A stretch of 44,189 bases of DNA. Origin: an uncultured bacterium. GTDB lineage: Bacteria; Actinomycetota; Coriobacteriia; Coriobacteriales; Coriobacteriaceae. The first letter of the stretch is position 1, and every line of letters starts with the position of its first letter. Shown one piece after another: positions 23,801-31,407 of this stretch. The position numbers and the translations under genes were made by a program. Location: NCBI GenBank assembly GCA_905215765.1, contig CAJMRP010000002.1:1-44189 (forward strand). The letters are read 5' to 3'. The notes under the pieces are model-generated. The model worked only from the letters and a program-made list of their open reading frames with translations. It was not told where the DNA came from and ran no database searches.

Positions 23801-23821
23801 CTGAGGTGCCGCGCTCGGCGA

Positions 23822-23904
23822 CCGATACATACATCCGCTTGAACGGTATTTACTACCGTTCACCGAATTCGTTGACAAACGATTCGCCAGACAGTATGTA
23901 TCGG
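23822..23904 (-). promoter_or_regulatory. Nested inverted repeats in the satA leader (possible three-way-junction RNA or multi-operator)
   Basis: A perfect 11-bp pair (CCGATACATAC at 23822-23832, GTATGTATCGG at 23894-23904) encloses two further hairpins. One is a perfect 8-bp stem (GAACGGTA at 23841-23848, TACCGTTC at 23854-23861, five-base loop). The other is an 8-bp stem with one bulge (about 23865-23885, four-base loop). This forms a closed three-stem layout on either strand. The surrounding gap from 23704 to 24068 holds no gene. Nothing about the ligand or the regulator can be read directly. Confidence 0.65.
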
Positions 23905-23962
23905 CGAGGTGAGATATCAGTCTTCGTCAACCCGCAGGATAGCAGGGTTGTTCACCATGACT

Positions 23963-23976
23963 AGTCAAACGTTTTA
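23963..23976. promoter_or_regulatory. LacI-family-like operator overlapping a -35-like hexamer, distal satA region
   Basis: TCAAACGTTTTA (23965-23976) is a 12-bp palindrome with one mismatched pair and a central CG, close in sequence to the perfect palindrome before gap. On the minus strand it overlaps TTGACT (23963-23968), and a TGCTATCCT extended -10-like sequence follows at about 23936-23944, though the spacing (21 bp) is too long for a classical pair. A start here would place the nested repeats in a leader of roughly 225 nt. Confidence 0.35.
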
Positions 23977-24068
23977 GCGTTAATAAAACCCGAAACCAGC
24001 AGGCAATCATGGCGAAATAAATGGTTGAAAATCACGCAATCATGTATATCAGTAGTTTAGGCTCGTGT

Positions 24069-26015
24069 TTAGCTATCGGAATGGCCAGCCGCCGCCTCGG
24101 CGCGCTCGGCATTCCACGCAACGAGCGCCTCGTGGACCGCCTTGGCAACATCGGCAGGTATGCCGCGAACTTCCGCGATCTCTTGCTCGCTCGCCGCGCG
24201 CAAACGCTTCATCGAGCCAAAATGGCGCATAAGGGCACGTTTTCTGGTGGGTCCCACGCCCGGAACGTCATCGAGTACCGAAACCGTCATGGCCTTGTCG
24301 CGCAACTCGCGGTGGAACGTGATGGCAAATCGGTGGGACTCATCGCGTACCTGTTTAATTAGATAGAGCGACGCGGACCCGGTCGGCAGCACGACGGGAG
24401 TCTCGTCCCAAGGCACAAAAACTTCCTCATCGGCCTTTGCCAAGCCACAAACTGGTATATCGAGTCCAAGAGCCTCAAGTTGCTTGATCGCAGCGGTCAA
24501 TTGCGGCTTACCGCCATCGACAACGAGCAAATCGGGGCGCGATCCAAAGCGCTCGTCGGCCATGCGCTCGGGAGCGTAGCGTCGTCCCAAAACCTCGGAC
24601 ATCGACACGAAGTCGTTTGCCTCGTCCAATTCGGCCTGAATTTTAAAACGACGGTACTGGCTCTTGTCGGCGCGCCCGTTGGTAAACACCACCATCGAGG
24701 CGACGGTAAAGGTTCCGTGCAGCGTCGAGATATCGAAGCACTCGATACGCATCGGCGGCGCCGGCAGCGCCAGCGCGCTTTCGAGCTCCAGGAGCGCTTG
24801 ATTGGTGCGGTCGTCAGCGTACCCCGTTCGCATCATGTAGCGCATGAGGGCATGGCGCGCATTTTTGGATGCCATATCGAGCAAACGGTGCTTTTCGCCA
24901 CGCTGCGGCCTATGGAGATGGCAGGAACGCTCGCGCTTGCCTGCAAGCCACTCCCCCAGCGCCTCCGCATCCTCAAGCTCGACAGAGAGGTTTATCTCAG
25001 CTGGAATATCAGCCGTCTCGTCGTAATAGCGCTTAAGAAAGCCCGACTGGAGCTCTTCCTCGTCAACATCAAGACCCTTGTCGAGAATGAACTCGCAGGT
25101 GCGAACTGTTCGGCCCTCACGCACGACAAAGACGCAAGCGGCAGAGATGGTCTCCTCGCGATAGAAACCGATGACATCGATATCGACACTGGAGGGAAAA
25201 ACGACTTGCTGACGGTCGTCCAGACCCCTGATGACCTCCAAACGACGCTTGACGCGTGCCGCGCGCTCAAAATCGAGTGCCTCGGCGGCATCCGCCATCT
25301 CGGAAGTCAGCTCGTCGACGACATCCTTGCGATGGCCCGACAAAAAGCGCTCGACACGCTTGACGTTCTTGGCATAGTCTGCCGGGGGAATCGCGCCGAC
25401 ACACGCACCCGGCCCGCGCCCGACATGGTAGTCGAAGCAGGGACGCCCGTTTTGTGCGCAAATCATATTGACGATGTCTTCCTCGCCCTTGTGGGACTCG
25501 ATGATACGACGACAACGACGCCACTCCGCACAGGATGCAGAGCAGATGGGGATAACCTTGCGCAGCGTATCTATCGTCTCACGTGCCGCACGGCTATCGG
25601 TATAGGGTCCAAAATAGCGCGTTCCCGGCTTATGACGCTCACGCGTGTATTTGATAGCGGGATACAGGTCGCCCTTTGTAATGGCGATAAAGGGGTAGCT
25701 CTTGTCATCCTTGAGGTCGACGTTAAAGTACGGATGGTACTGGCCGATCAGGTTGCGCTCGAGTACAAGCGCCTCATGCTCGGTTTCGACAACGATGTAG
25801 TCAAAGCTCGCAACCAATTGCATCATGAGCGGTATTTTTTGGCGCTCATCCTGCAGCGTCACGTACTGGCGCATACGGGAACGCAGGTTTTTCGCCTTGC
25901 CAACGTAGATGACATCGCCCTTGGCATCCTTCCAAAGGTAGCATCCGGGCTGCGTGGGAACGCGCGAAACCTGCTCGGCGAGTGTTGGAATGTTGTCGTG
26001 ACCGGCCACACGCAC
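24069..26015 (-). CDS. uvrC: Excinuclease ABC subunit C
   Basis: Dual-incision endonuclease of nucleotide excision repair. The 648 residues show the N-terminal GIY-YIG nuclease (PGCYLWKDAKGDVIYVGKAKNLRSRMRQY), the cysteine-bearing region CSASCAEWRRC, a UVR motif (AEALDFERAARVKRRLEVI), the RNase H-like C-terminal nuclease (IECFDISTLHGTFTVASMVVF and DLLVVDGGKPQL) and tandem helix-hairpin-helix segments (LDDVPGVGPTRKRALMRHFGS). The GTG start directly abuts the murJ stop (TAG then GTG), so the two are coupled; a second in-frame GTG two codons later is possible. No terminator was seen in the short run behind it. Confidence 0.96.
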   Translation of the reverse strand: MRVAGHDNIPTLAEQVSRVPTQPGCYLWKDAKGDVIYVGKAKNLRSRMRQYVTLQDERQKIPLMMQLVASFDYIVVETEHEALVLERNLIGQYHPYFNVDLKDDKSYPFIAITKGDLYPAIKYTRERHKPGTRYFGPYTDSRAARETIDTLRKVIPICSASCAEWRRCRRIIESHKGEEDIVNMICAQNGRPCFDYHVGRGPGACVGAIPPADYAKNVKRVERFLSGHRKDVVDELTSEMADAAEALDFERAARVKRRLEVIRGLDDRQQVVFPSSVDIDVIGFYREETISAACVFVVREGRTVRTCEFILDKGLDVDEEELQSGFLKRYYDETADIPAEINLSVELEDAEALGEWLAGKRERSCHLHRPQRGEKHRLLDMASKNARHALMRYMMRTGYADDRTNQALLELESALALPAPPMRIECFDISTLHGTFTVASMVVFTNGRADKSQYRRFKIQAELDEANDFVSMSEVLGRRYAPERMADERFGSRPDLLVVDGGKPQLTAAIKQLEALGLDIPVCGLAKADEEVFVPWDETPVVLPTGSASLYLIKQVRDESHRFAITFHRELRDKAMTVSVLDDVPGVGPTRKRALMRHFGSMKRLRAASEQEIAEVRGIPADVAKAVHEALVAWNAERAEAAAGHSDS

Positions 26016-27698
26016 CTACTTGCGACGAAGCAGCGCCGAGACCTCGGGCATCTTAAGGACGACGGCAAGGCCAAAGGTAACAGCAAGCGAGACGGCACCG
26101 GCAACGCAAACGTAGCCAAGAGTAATCAGAATCGAGCCGCCAAGTGCGCCGACAAAGTGCTCAAGCGCCCACATGACGCCGGCGCCTGCGGCAGCACCCA
26201 GGCCACCGAGCAAAAGGCCAAAGAAACCGCCATGCAGGATAGATTTGACCTGAAGACCACGCAGACGACGACGCAGCCACCACAGCGAACAACCGACCAA
26301 GATCACGTAGTCGACGACATACGAAAGCGCGATTGCCGGCATACCGAAGCCCAGCACAACGCCAAACAGCAGAACCGAGCCAGCCTGGCCGATGGCGGAA
26401 TACAGGCAATAGCGGCTATAGGGCTTCATGTCGAGCAAAGCAGAGAAGCTCTTCTGCATCAATACGACCACGCCGTAGAGCGGCAGCGAGAACGCCAGGT
26501 AGACAAGGAACTCGGACACCAGCGCCACGCCGGACTCATCAAACTTGCCGGCACAGTAAATCATGTTGAGCGGACGCGCGAAGACAATCAGGTACAGCGC
26601 GAACGGAATCAGGAAGAACAGCATCTGGGCGACGCCACGCGAAATGCCCGTGCGAACGCTGTCGTAATCCTTCTCCTGTGCGTCGTGAGAGAGCTCGGTA
26701 TAGAGCGCCGTCGAAAGCGAGGCGGCAATCAGCGCGTAGGGAAGCGTGTACCACAGGCGCGCATAGGCGATGACGGAAGGGCCAGTCTCGGGCTGGACCA
26801 CCAGCGCGGCAGCGTTGGTGATAGAAGTCGAGACAAACATGCACACCGTGGCGAGCAGCGTCGGGATACCGAGCGCAATCGTCTGACGCAGCGCGGGGTC
26901 CTTAAAGTCGATATGGATATGGGGATGCACGCCGTGCTTGCCAAGCGCGGGGATCTGACATGCCATCTGAACAAAGACACCGAGGGTCGTACCGGCCGCA
27001 ATTAAGATGATGCCGGCACGTTCGCCAAACTGTGCGGACACGGGCGCAAAACCCATAAAGCTCGCAATGACGATCACATTGTTGAGGACCGGGGCAAACG
27101 TCGACCAGAAGTAGTCGCGGTGTGCGTTGAGAACGCCCGAAAACACCGAGCCCAAACCATAGAACAGAATCTGGATGGCAAAGAAACGGAACATGAACGC
27201 AGCGGTATCCATGCTGCCGCCGTCACCCGAAAGGAACGATTGCGTCCAGATAAAGCCCGGGGCGAACACGGTCCCCAGCAACGAAATGCCACCCAGCACC
27301 AAAAGCAGAATGCCGAGCAGGTTGCCCACGTACTCGTTCGAGGCCTCGCGACCCTGCTCACGCCTCACGCCCATGTACACGGGCAAAAACGCCGTCACGA
27401 GCATGCCGCCCATCACGAGTTCGTAGAGCATATTGGGCAGGTTGTTGGCGACCTGATAGGAGGACGAGAGTAGCGACATGCCGATAGCGGCCGCCATTGC
27501 CCACGTGCGGATAAAACCGGTAACGCGAGACACGATGGTCAGGATGGTCATAAGCCCAGCGGAACGACCAACCGTGGAGTAGTCCGACGAGCCCATGTCG
27601 TCAGTGTCATCTCGCGACGAAGAAACTTCGGATGAGGGTGTCTGAGGCGCAGATTCTTTTGCAAAATGAGCTCCGCGCTTCAATTCTTCCTGCGGCAT
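26016..27698 (-). CDS. murJ: Lipid II flippase MurJ (MviN family)
   Basis: Multi-pass membrane protein that flips lipid-linked peptidoglycan precursor. The 561 residues have a hydrophilic Ser/Asp-rich cytoplasmic tail of about 45 residues and then the MviN pattern: GLMTILTIVSRVTGFIRTWAMA, NLPNMLYELVMGGMLVTAFLPVY, and a series of hydrophobic segments consistent with about 14 membrane spans. The N-terminal extension is longer than in E. coli MurJ, as is common in Actinobacteria. It lies three bases after the ybaK-type gene and abuts uvrC, an unusual pairing of wall synthesis with repair. Confidence 0.9.
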   Translation of the reverse strand: MPQEELKRGAHFAKESAPQTPSSEVSSSRDDTDDMGSSDYSTVGRSAGLMTILTIVSRVTGFIRTWAMAAAIGMSLLSSSYQVANNLPNMLYELVMGGMLVTAFLPVYMGVRREQGREASNEYVGNLLGILLLVLGGISLLGTVFAPGFIWTQSFLSGDGGSMDTAAFMFRFFAIQILFYGLGSVFSGVLNAHRDYFWSTFAPVLNNVIVIASFMGFAPVSAQFGERAGIILIAAGTTLGVFVQMACQIPALGKHGVHPHIHIDFKDPALRQTIALGIPTLLATVCMFVSTSITNAAALVVQPETGPSVIAYARLWYTLPYALIAASLSTALYTELSHDAQEKDYDSVRTGISRGVAQMLFFLIPFALYLIVFARPLNMIYCAGKFDESGVALVSEFLVYLAFSLPLYGVVVLMQKSFSALLDMKPYSRYCLYSAIGQAGSVLLFGVVLGFGMPAIALSYVVDYVILVGCSLWWLRRRLRGLQVKSILHGGFFGLLLGGLGAAAGAGVMWALEHFVGALGGSILITLGYVCVAGAVSLAVTFGLAVVLKMPEVSALLRRK

Positions 27699-27701
27699 CG
27701 C

Positions 27702-28202
27702 TCAGTCCTCTCTCGTAATCGCGGCAACCGTCGCCCCGCAAAATGCAATTAAATCATCGGGTGCAAGCTCGAGCTGATAACCACGCTTGCCTCCCGAAAT
27801 AAAAATGGTATCCCAAAGGACGCATGTCTCATCAATGAGCGTCCGGTAGCGTTTTTTCATACCGACCGGGCTGCAGCCGCCGCGAACGTAGCCAGTCGCC
27901 GCAAGCAAATCCTTCACATGCATCATGGCCAAGGACTTCTCCCCCGCGGCACGCGCGGCGGACTTTAGATCGAGCTCGTCGGCAACAGGAATGCAGCACA
28001 CGACATAGTCGTTGGACGGCGTCACACAGACCAAAGTCTTAAATCCTTGACCGGGCTCCTCGCCAAGCTGCTCCGAAATCGCGACCCCCAGGCCCACCGA
28101 CTCATCACCATCGTCTTCGTACGTATGTAGAACATAGGAAATGCCGGCACTTTCCAGCTCGCGCATCGCATTGGTTTTTGGCATCTTTACAGCCTTTGCC
28201 AT
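27702..28202 (-). CDS. ybaK: YbaK/EbsC-type aminoacyl-tRNA deacylase, probable Cys-tRNA(Pro) deacylase
   Basis: Trans-editing enzyme expected to hydrolyse mischarged Cys-tRNA(Pro). The 167 residues comprise the YbaK/prolyl-tRNA editing domain: TNAMRELESAGISYVLHTYE, GFKTLVCVTPSNDYVVCCIPVADELDLKSAARAAG, and the KDLLAATGYVRGGCSPVGMKKRY motif with the family GGxSPxG core. The ATG was selected because AAAGGA lies six bases upstream; 32 extra in-frame residues before it do not look like the family. It is separated from uvrA by a hairpin and is followed directly by murJ. Confidence 0.9.
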   Translation of the reverse strand: MAKAVKMPKTNAMRELESAGISYVLHTYEDDGDESVGLGVAISEQLGEEPGQGFKTLVCVTPSNDYVVCCIPVADELDLKSAARAAGEKSLAMMHVKDLLAATGYVRGGCSPVGMKKRYRTLIDETCVLWDTIFISGGKRGYQLELAPDDLIAFCGATVAAITRED

Positions 28203-28283
28203 GACATATCCTTTCCCTCGCATTCGGACGCAAGGATTAAGTATATGTCCAATTCGGCTGCATACGTCACTTCGGCACAGCAA

Positions 28284-28314
28284 GCGCCATCGAATCACAA
28301 GGAGTCGATGGCGC
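28284..28314 (-). terminator. Stem-loop downstream of uvrA
   Basis: A perfect 10-bp stem (GCGCCATCGA at 28284-28293, TCGATGGCGC at 28305-28314) has an 11-base loop, 20 bases after the uvrA stop. The minus strand continues TTGCTGTG, a poor U-tract, so termination is likely partial. The rest of the uvrA-ybaK gap shows no other element. Confidence 0.5.
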
Positions 28315-28334
28315 CCATAAACTGAATCGCCTAT

Positions 28335-31214
28335 TTATTGAGCATCAAGTTGAGCCTGACGCTCCCGGTCACGCCTGAGCAACGGCGCCAAAAACTTGCC
28401 CGTATAACTCTGCGGACAGTCCGCAACCTGCTCCGGTGTGCCCGAAACCACGACGGTTCCGCCGCCGTTACCGCCCTCGGGACCCATATCGATCAGGCGG
28501 TCGGCAACCTTGATGACATCAAGGTTGTGCTCAATCACCAGCACCGTGTTGCCCGCATCGACCAAGCGCTGCAGCACATCGAGCAGCTGGCGGACGTCCT
28601 CAAAATGAAGACCGGTCGTCGGCTCGTCCAAAATATAGAACGTCTTGCCCGTCTGGCGTCGATGAAGCTCCTTGGCGAGCTTCACACGCTGCGCCTCGCC
28701 GCCCGAGAGCGTCGTGGCGGGCTGGCCCAGGCTCACGTAGCCTAAGCCTACATCGTACAGCGTCTGGAGCTTGCGCTTAATCTGCGGGATATTCCCAAAG
28801 AAGGCCAGCGCCTCGGTGACGCTCATGTCGAGCACGTCCGAGATGGTCTTGCCACGGTAGGTGACCTCGAGTGTCTCGCGGTTGTAGCGTTTACCGCCGC
28901 AAACTTCGCAGGGAACGTAGATATCGGGAAGGAAGTGCATCTCGATCTTGATCTGCCCGTCGCCCTTGCACGCCTCGCAGCGCCCGCCACTCACATTAAA
29001 GGAGAAACGACCCGGCGAGTAGCCGCGCGCCTTCGACTCCGGCGTACTCGCAAACAGCGCGCGAAGATCATCCCACAGGCCGATATAGGTAGCAGGGTTG
29101 GAACGCGGCGTGCGGCCAATCGGCGACTGGTCGATATCGATAACCTTATCGATACACTCGATGCCCTCGATTTTCTTATACGGACCCACGGGGCGCGTCG
29201 AGCGGTGAATGGCATTCGTAAGGGCAGGCGCAATGGTGTCGGTAACCAGGGAGCTCTTGCCCGATCCCGACACGCCGGTAACAACCGTAAGCGTACCAAA
29301 CTCGATCTTGGCGGTAACATTTTTGAGGTTATTGGCTCGAGCGCCCGTAATTTTAAGGCAGCCGCGACCGGGCTTGCGCCGTTCATCAGGCACCCGGATC
29401 ATTCGTTTGCCGGTCAGATAAGCGCCCGTCATCGACTCAGGACACGCCATGATATCAGCAGGCGTTCCCGCCGCGACTACGTGTCCGCCGTTGACGCCGG
29501 CGCCGGGTCCCATGTCGATCACGTAGTCGGCGGCACGGATTGTGTCCTCGTCGTGTTCGACGACGATAACGGTATTGCCGATATCACGCAGGCGCTCGAG
29601 CGTCCTAATCAGGCGCTCGTTGTCACGCTGATGAAGACCGATTGAAGGCTCGTCCAGAATATAGAGCACGCCCATGAGACCCGCGCCGATCTGCGTTGCC
29701 AGTCGAATACGCTGTGCCTCGCCACCGGAAAGCGTCGCCGAGGCACGATCGAGCGTCAGATAGTCGAGTCCAACATCGACCAGAAAACGCAAGCGCTCCA
29801 GAATTTCCTTGACGATACGACCGCCGATAAACTGTTGGCGCTCGGTGAGTTCCAGGCTCTCAAAAAACTCGAGCGATTCACGGCACGACAGGCAACAAAC
29901 CTCGTAAATGGACTTGCCGCCCACGGTGACGGCGAGCATCTCGGAGCGCAAACGAGCGCCGTGGCAGGTCGAGCACGGCTCCTCGCGAATGTACTTCTCC
30001 AGACGCGCCTTGGTGTTCTCGTTCGTCGTCTCGGTATAGCGTTCGTACAGGATGTTGCGAACGCCCGAAAACTTGGTATCCCACTGGCTGCGACGTCCGT
30101 CGAGCTTTTGGTAGTCGACCGAGATCTTCGTATCGCCCAGGCCATCCAAGAATGCACGACGCACGCGAGGGGGCAAGTCCTCCCACGGCGTATCGGCGCT
30201 CACCTTAAAGTGTTTGCAGACCGCAGCAAAAATCTGCGGATAGTAGTTCGAATTGCCAAACAGGCTACCAAAGACTCCGTCGGCAATGGACTTCGAGGGG
30301 TCCTCAATCAGCGCCTCGGCATCAACGGTTTTCTTAAAGCCCAGGCCGTCGCACTCAGGACATGCGCCATAGGGAGCGTTGAACGAAAAATCACGCGGCT
30401 GAAGATCGTCAATGGAGTGTCCATGCTCCGGGCACGCCAAGGCCAACGAATACTCCAGAAGCTCGCCCTCGGTCCCCTCGGGAGCATCACGATCGGGCAG
30501 CATGTACACGTTTACATTGCCGTGAGCCAGCGCGGTCGCCTGCTCAACAGACTCGGCGATACGGCCAAGAGAGTTCTCACGGATCACGATGCGATCGACC
30601 ACGACCTCAATGTCGTGTTTGAACTTCTTGTCCAGGTCGATAGGGTCGTCAAGCGAGCGCACCTCGCCGTCGACGCGCACACGGCTAAAACCCTCCGCAC
30701 GCAGGTCCTCAAACAGCTTGGCATATTCGCCCTTGCGTCCACGAACCACCGGCGCCAACACAAACGCGCGACGGCCCTCCCCCGCCGCCAGCACCTTATC
30801 GGCGACCTGATCGGTCGTCTGGCGCTCAATGACACGACCGCACTCAGGACAGTGCGGCGTTCCCACGCGAGCAAACAACAGACGCAGATAGTCGTAAATC
30901 TCGGTTACGGTGCCCACCGTCGAGCGAGGGTTTTTAGACGTCGTCTTTTGGTCGATCGACACCGCCGGCGAAAGGCCGTCAATTGAATCCAAGTCGGGTT
31001 TGTCCATCTGGCCCAAGAACTGGCGCGCGTAGCTTGAAAGGCTCTCGACGTATCGACGCTGGCCCTCGGCATAGATAGTGTCAAATGCCAGCGAACTCTT
31101 GCCCGAGCCAGAAAGGCCGGTAATGACCACGAGTTGGTCACGCGGAATGGAAACATCGATATCGCGGAGGTTGTGCTCACGAGCGCCGCGAATAACGATA
31201 GAAGAATCAGACAT
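28335..31214 (-). CDS. uvrA: Excinuclease ABC subunit A
   Basis: DNA-damage-sensing ATPase of nucleotide excision repair. The 960 residues have two ABC modules: Walker A GLSGSGKSS near residue 32 and GVSGSGKSS in the second half, each with a signature (LSGGEAQRIRLATQIG and LSGGEAQRVKLAKEL). The zinc modules appear as CPEHGHS..CPECDG and CEACKGDGQ..CEVCGGKRY. The ATG was chosen because AAGGAG lies five bases upstream; an earlier in-frame start would add 22 residues that do not fit the conserved opening IVIRGAREHNLRDIDV. A LexA-like box about 60 bp upstream suggests SOS control. Confidence 0.97.
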   Translation of the reverse strand: MSDSSIVIRGAREHNLRDIDVSIPRDQLVVITGLSGSGKSSLAFDTIYAEGQRRYVESLSSYARQFLGQMDKPDLDSIDGLSPAVSIDQKTTSKNPRSTVGTVTEIYDYLRLLFARVGTPHCPECGRVIERQTTDQVADKVLAAGEGRRAFVLAPVVRGRKGEYAKLFEDLRAEGFSRVRVDGEVRSLDDPIDLDKKFKHDIEVVVDRIVIRENSLGRIAESVEQATALAHGNVNVYMLPDRDAPEGTEGELLEYSLALACPEHGHSIDDLQPRDFSFNAPYGACPECDGLGFKKTVDAEALIEDPSKSIADGVFGSLFGNSNYYPQIFAAVCKHFKVSADTPWEDLPPRVRRAFLDGLGDTKISVDYQKLDGRRSQWDTKFSGVRNILYERYTETTNENTKARLEKYIREEPCSTCHGARLRSEMLAVTVGGKSIYEVCCLSCRESLEFFESLELTERQQFIGGRIVKEILERLRFLVDVGLDYLTLDRASATLSGGEAQRIRLATQIGAGLMGVLYILDEPSIGLHQRDNERLIRTLERLRDIGNTVIVVEHDEDTIRAADYVIDMGPGAGVNGGHVVAAGTPADIMACPESMTGAYLTGKRMIRVPDERRKPGRGCLKITGARANNLKNVTAKIEFGTLTVVTGVSGSGKSSLVTDTIAPALTNAIHRSTRPVGPYKKIEGIECIDKVIDIDQSPIGRTPRSNPATYIGLWDDLRALFASTPESKARGYSPGRFSFNVSGGRCEACKGDGQIKIEMHFLPDIYVPCEVCGGKRYNRETLEVTYRGKTISDVLDMSVTEALAFFGNIPQIKRKLQTLYDVGLGYVSLGQPATTLSGGEAQRVKLAKELHRRQTGKTFYILDEPTTGLHFEDVRQLLDVLQRLVDAGNTVLVIEHNLDVIKVADRLIDMGPEGGNGGGTVVVSGTPEQVADCPQSYTGKFLAPLLRRDRERQAQLDAQ

Positions 31215-31275
31215 GGAAGCTCCTTGCCTCCTATTGCATCGAATCATACTGCCGATGAGTTTAGCGCACTCGACG

Positions 31276-31289
31276 CGCACAGATGTTCG
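31276..31289 (-). promoter_or_regulatory. LexA-like SOS box upstream of uvrA
   Basis: The minus strand reads CGAACATCTGTGCG. Against the Gram-positive SOS consensus CGAACRNRTGTTCG this is 12 of 14 positions, with a perfect left half (CGAAC). It lies 62 bp before the uvrA ATG in the gap shared with the plus-strand LTA-synthase-like gene, so LexA could affect both. Known consensus plus position support the call; binding is not shown. Confidence 0.55.
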
Positions 31290-31407
31290 TAATACAAGAT
31301 TCGCAGACCTTTAGCTTTGCGTATCGAGTACTTTGTTTCTCGAAATACCGTGGAAAGGTTACAGTAATCTAATACTGAACTTAATTTGCCGTAACAGAGG
31401 AACGTCC

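Noticed and set aside
24480..27005. An 841-codon open frame on the plus strand.
   Set aside because: It is antisense to uvrC and murJ, both well supported; composition is rich in Arg, His and Asp as expected for a complementary frame.
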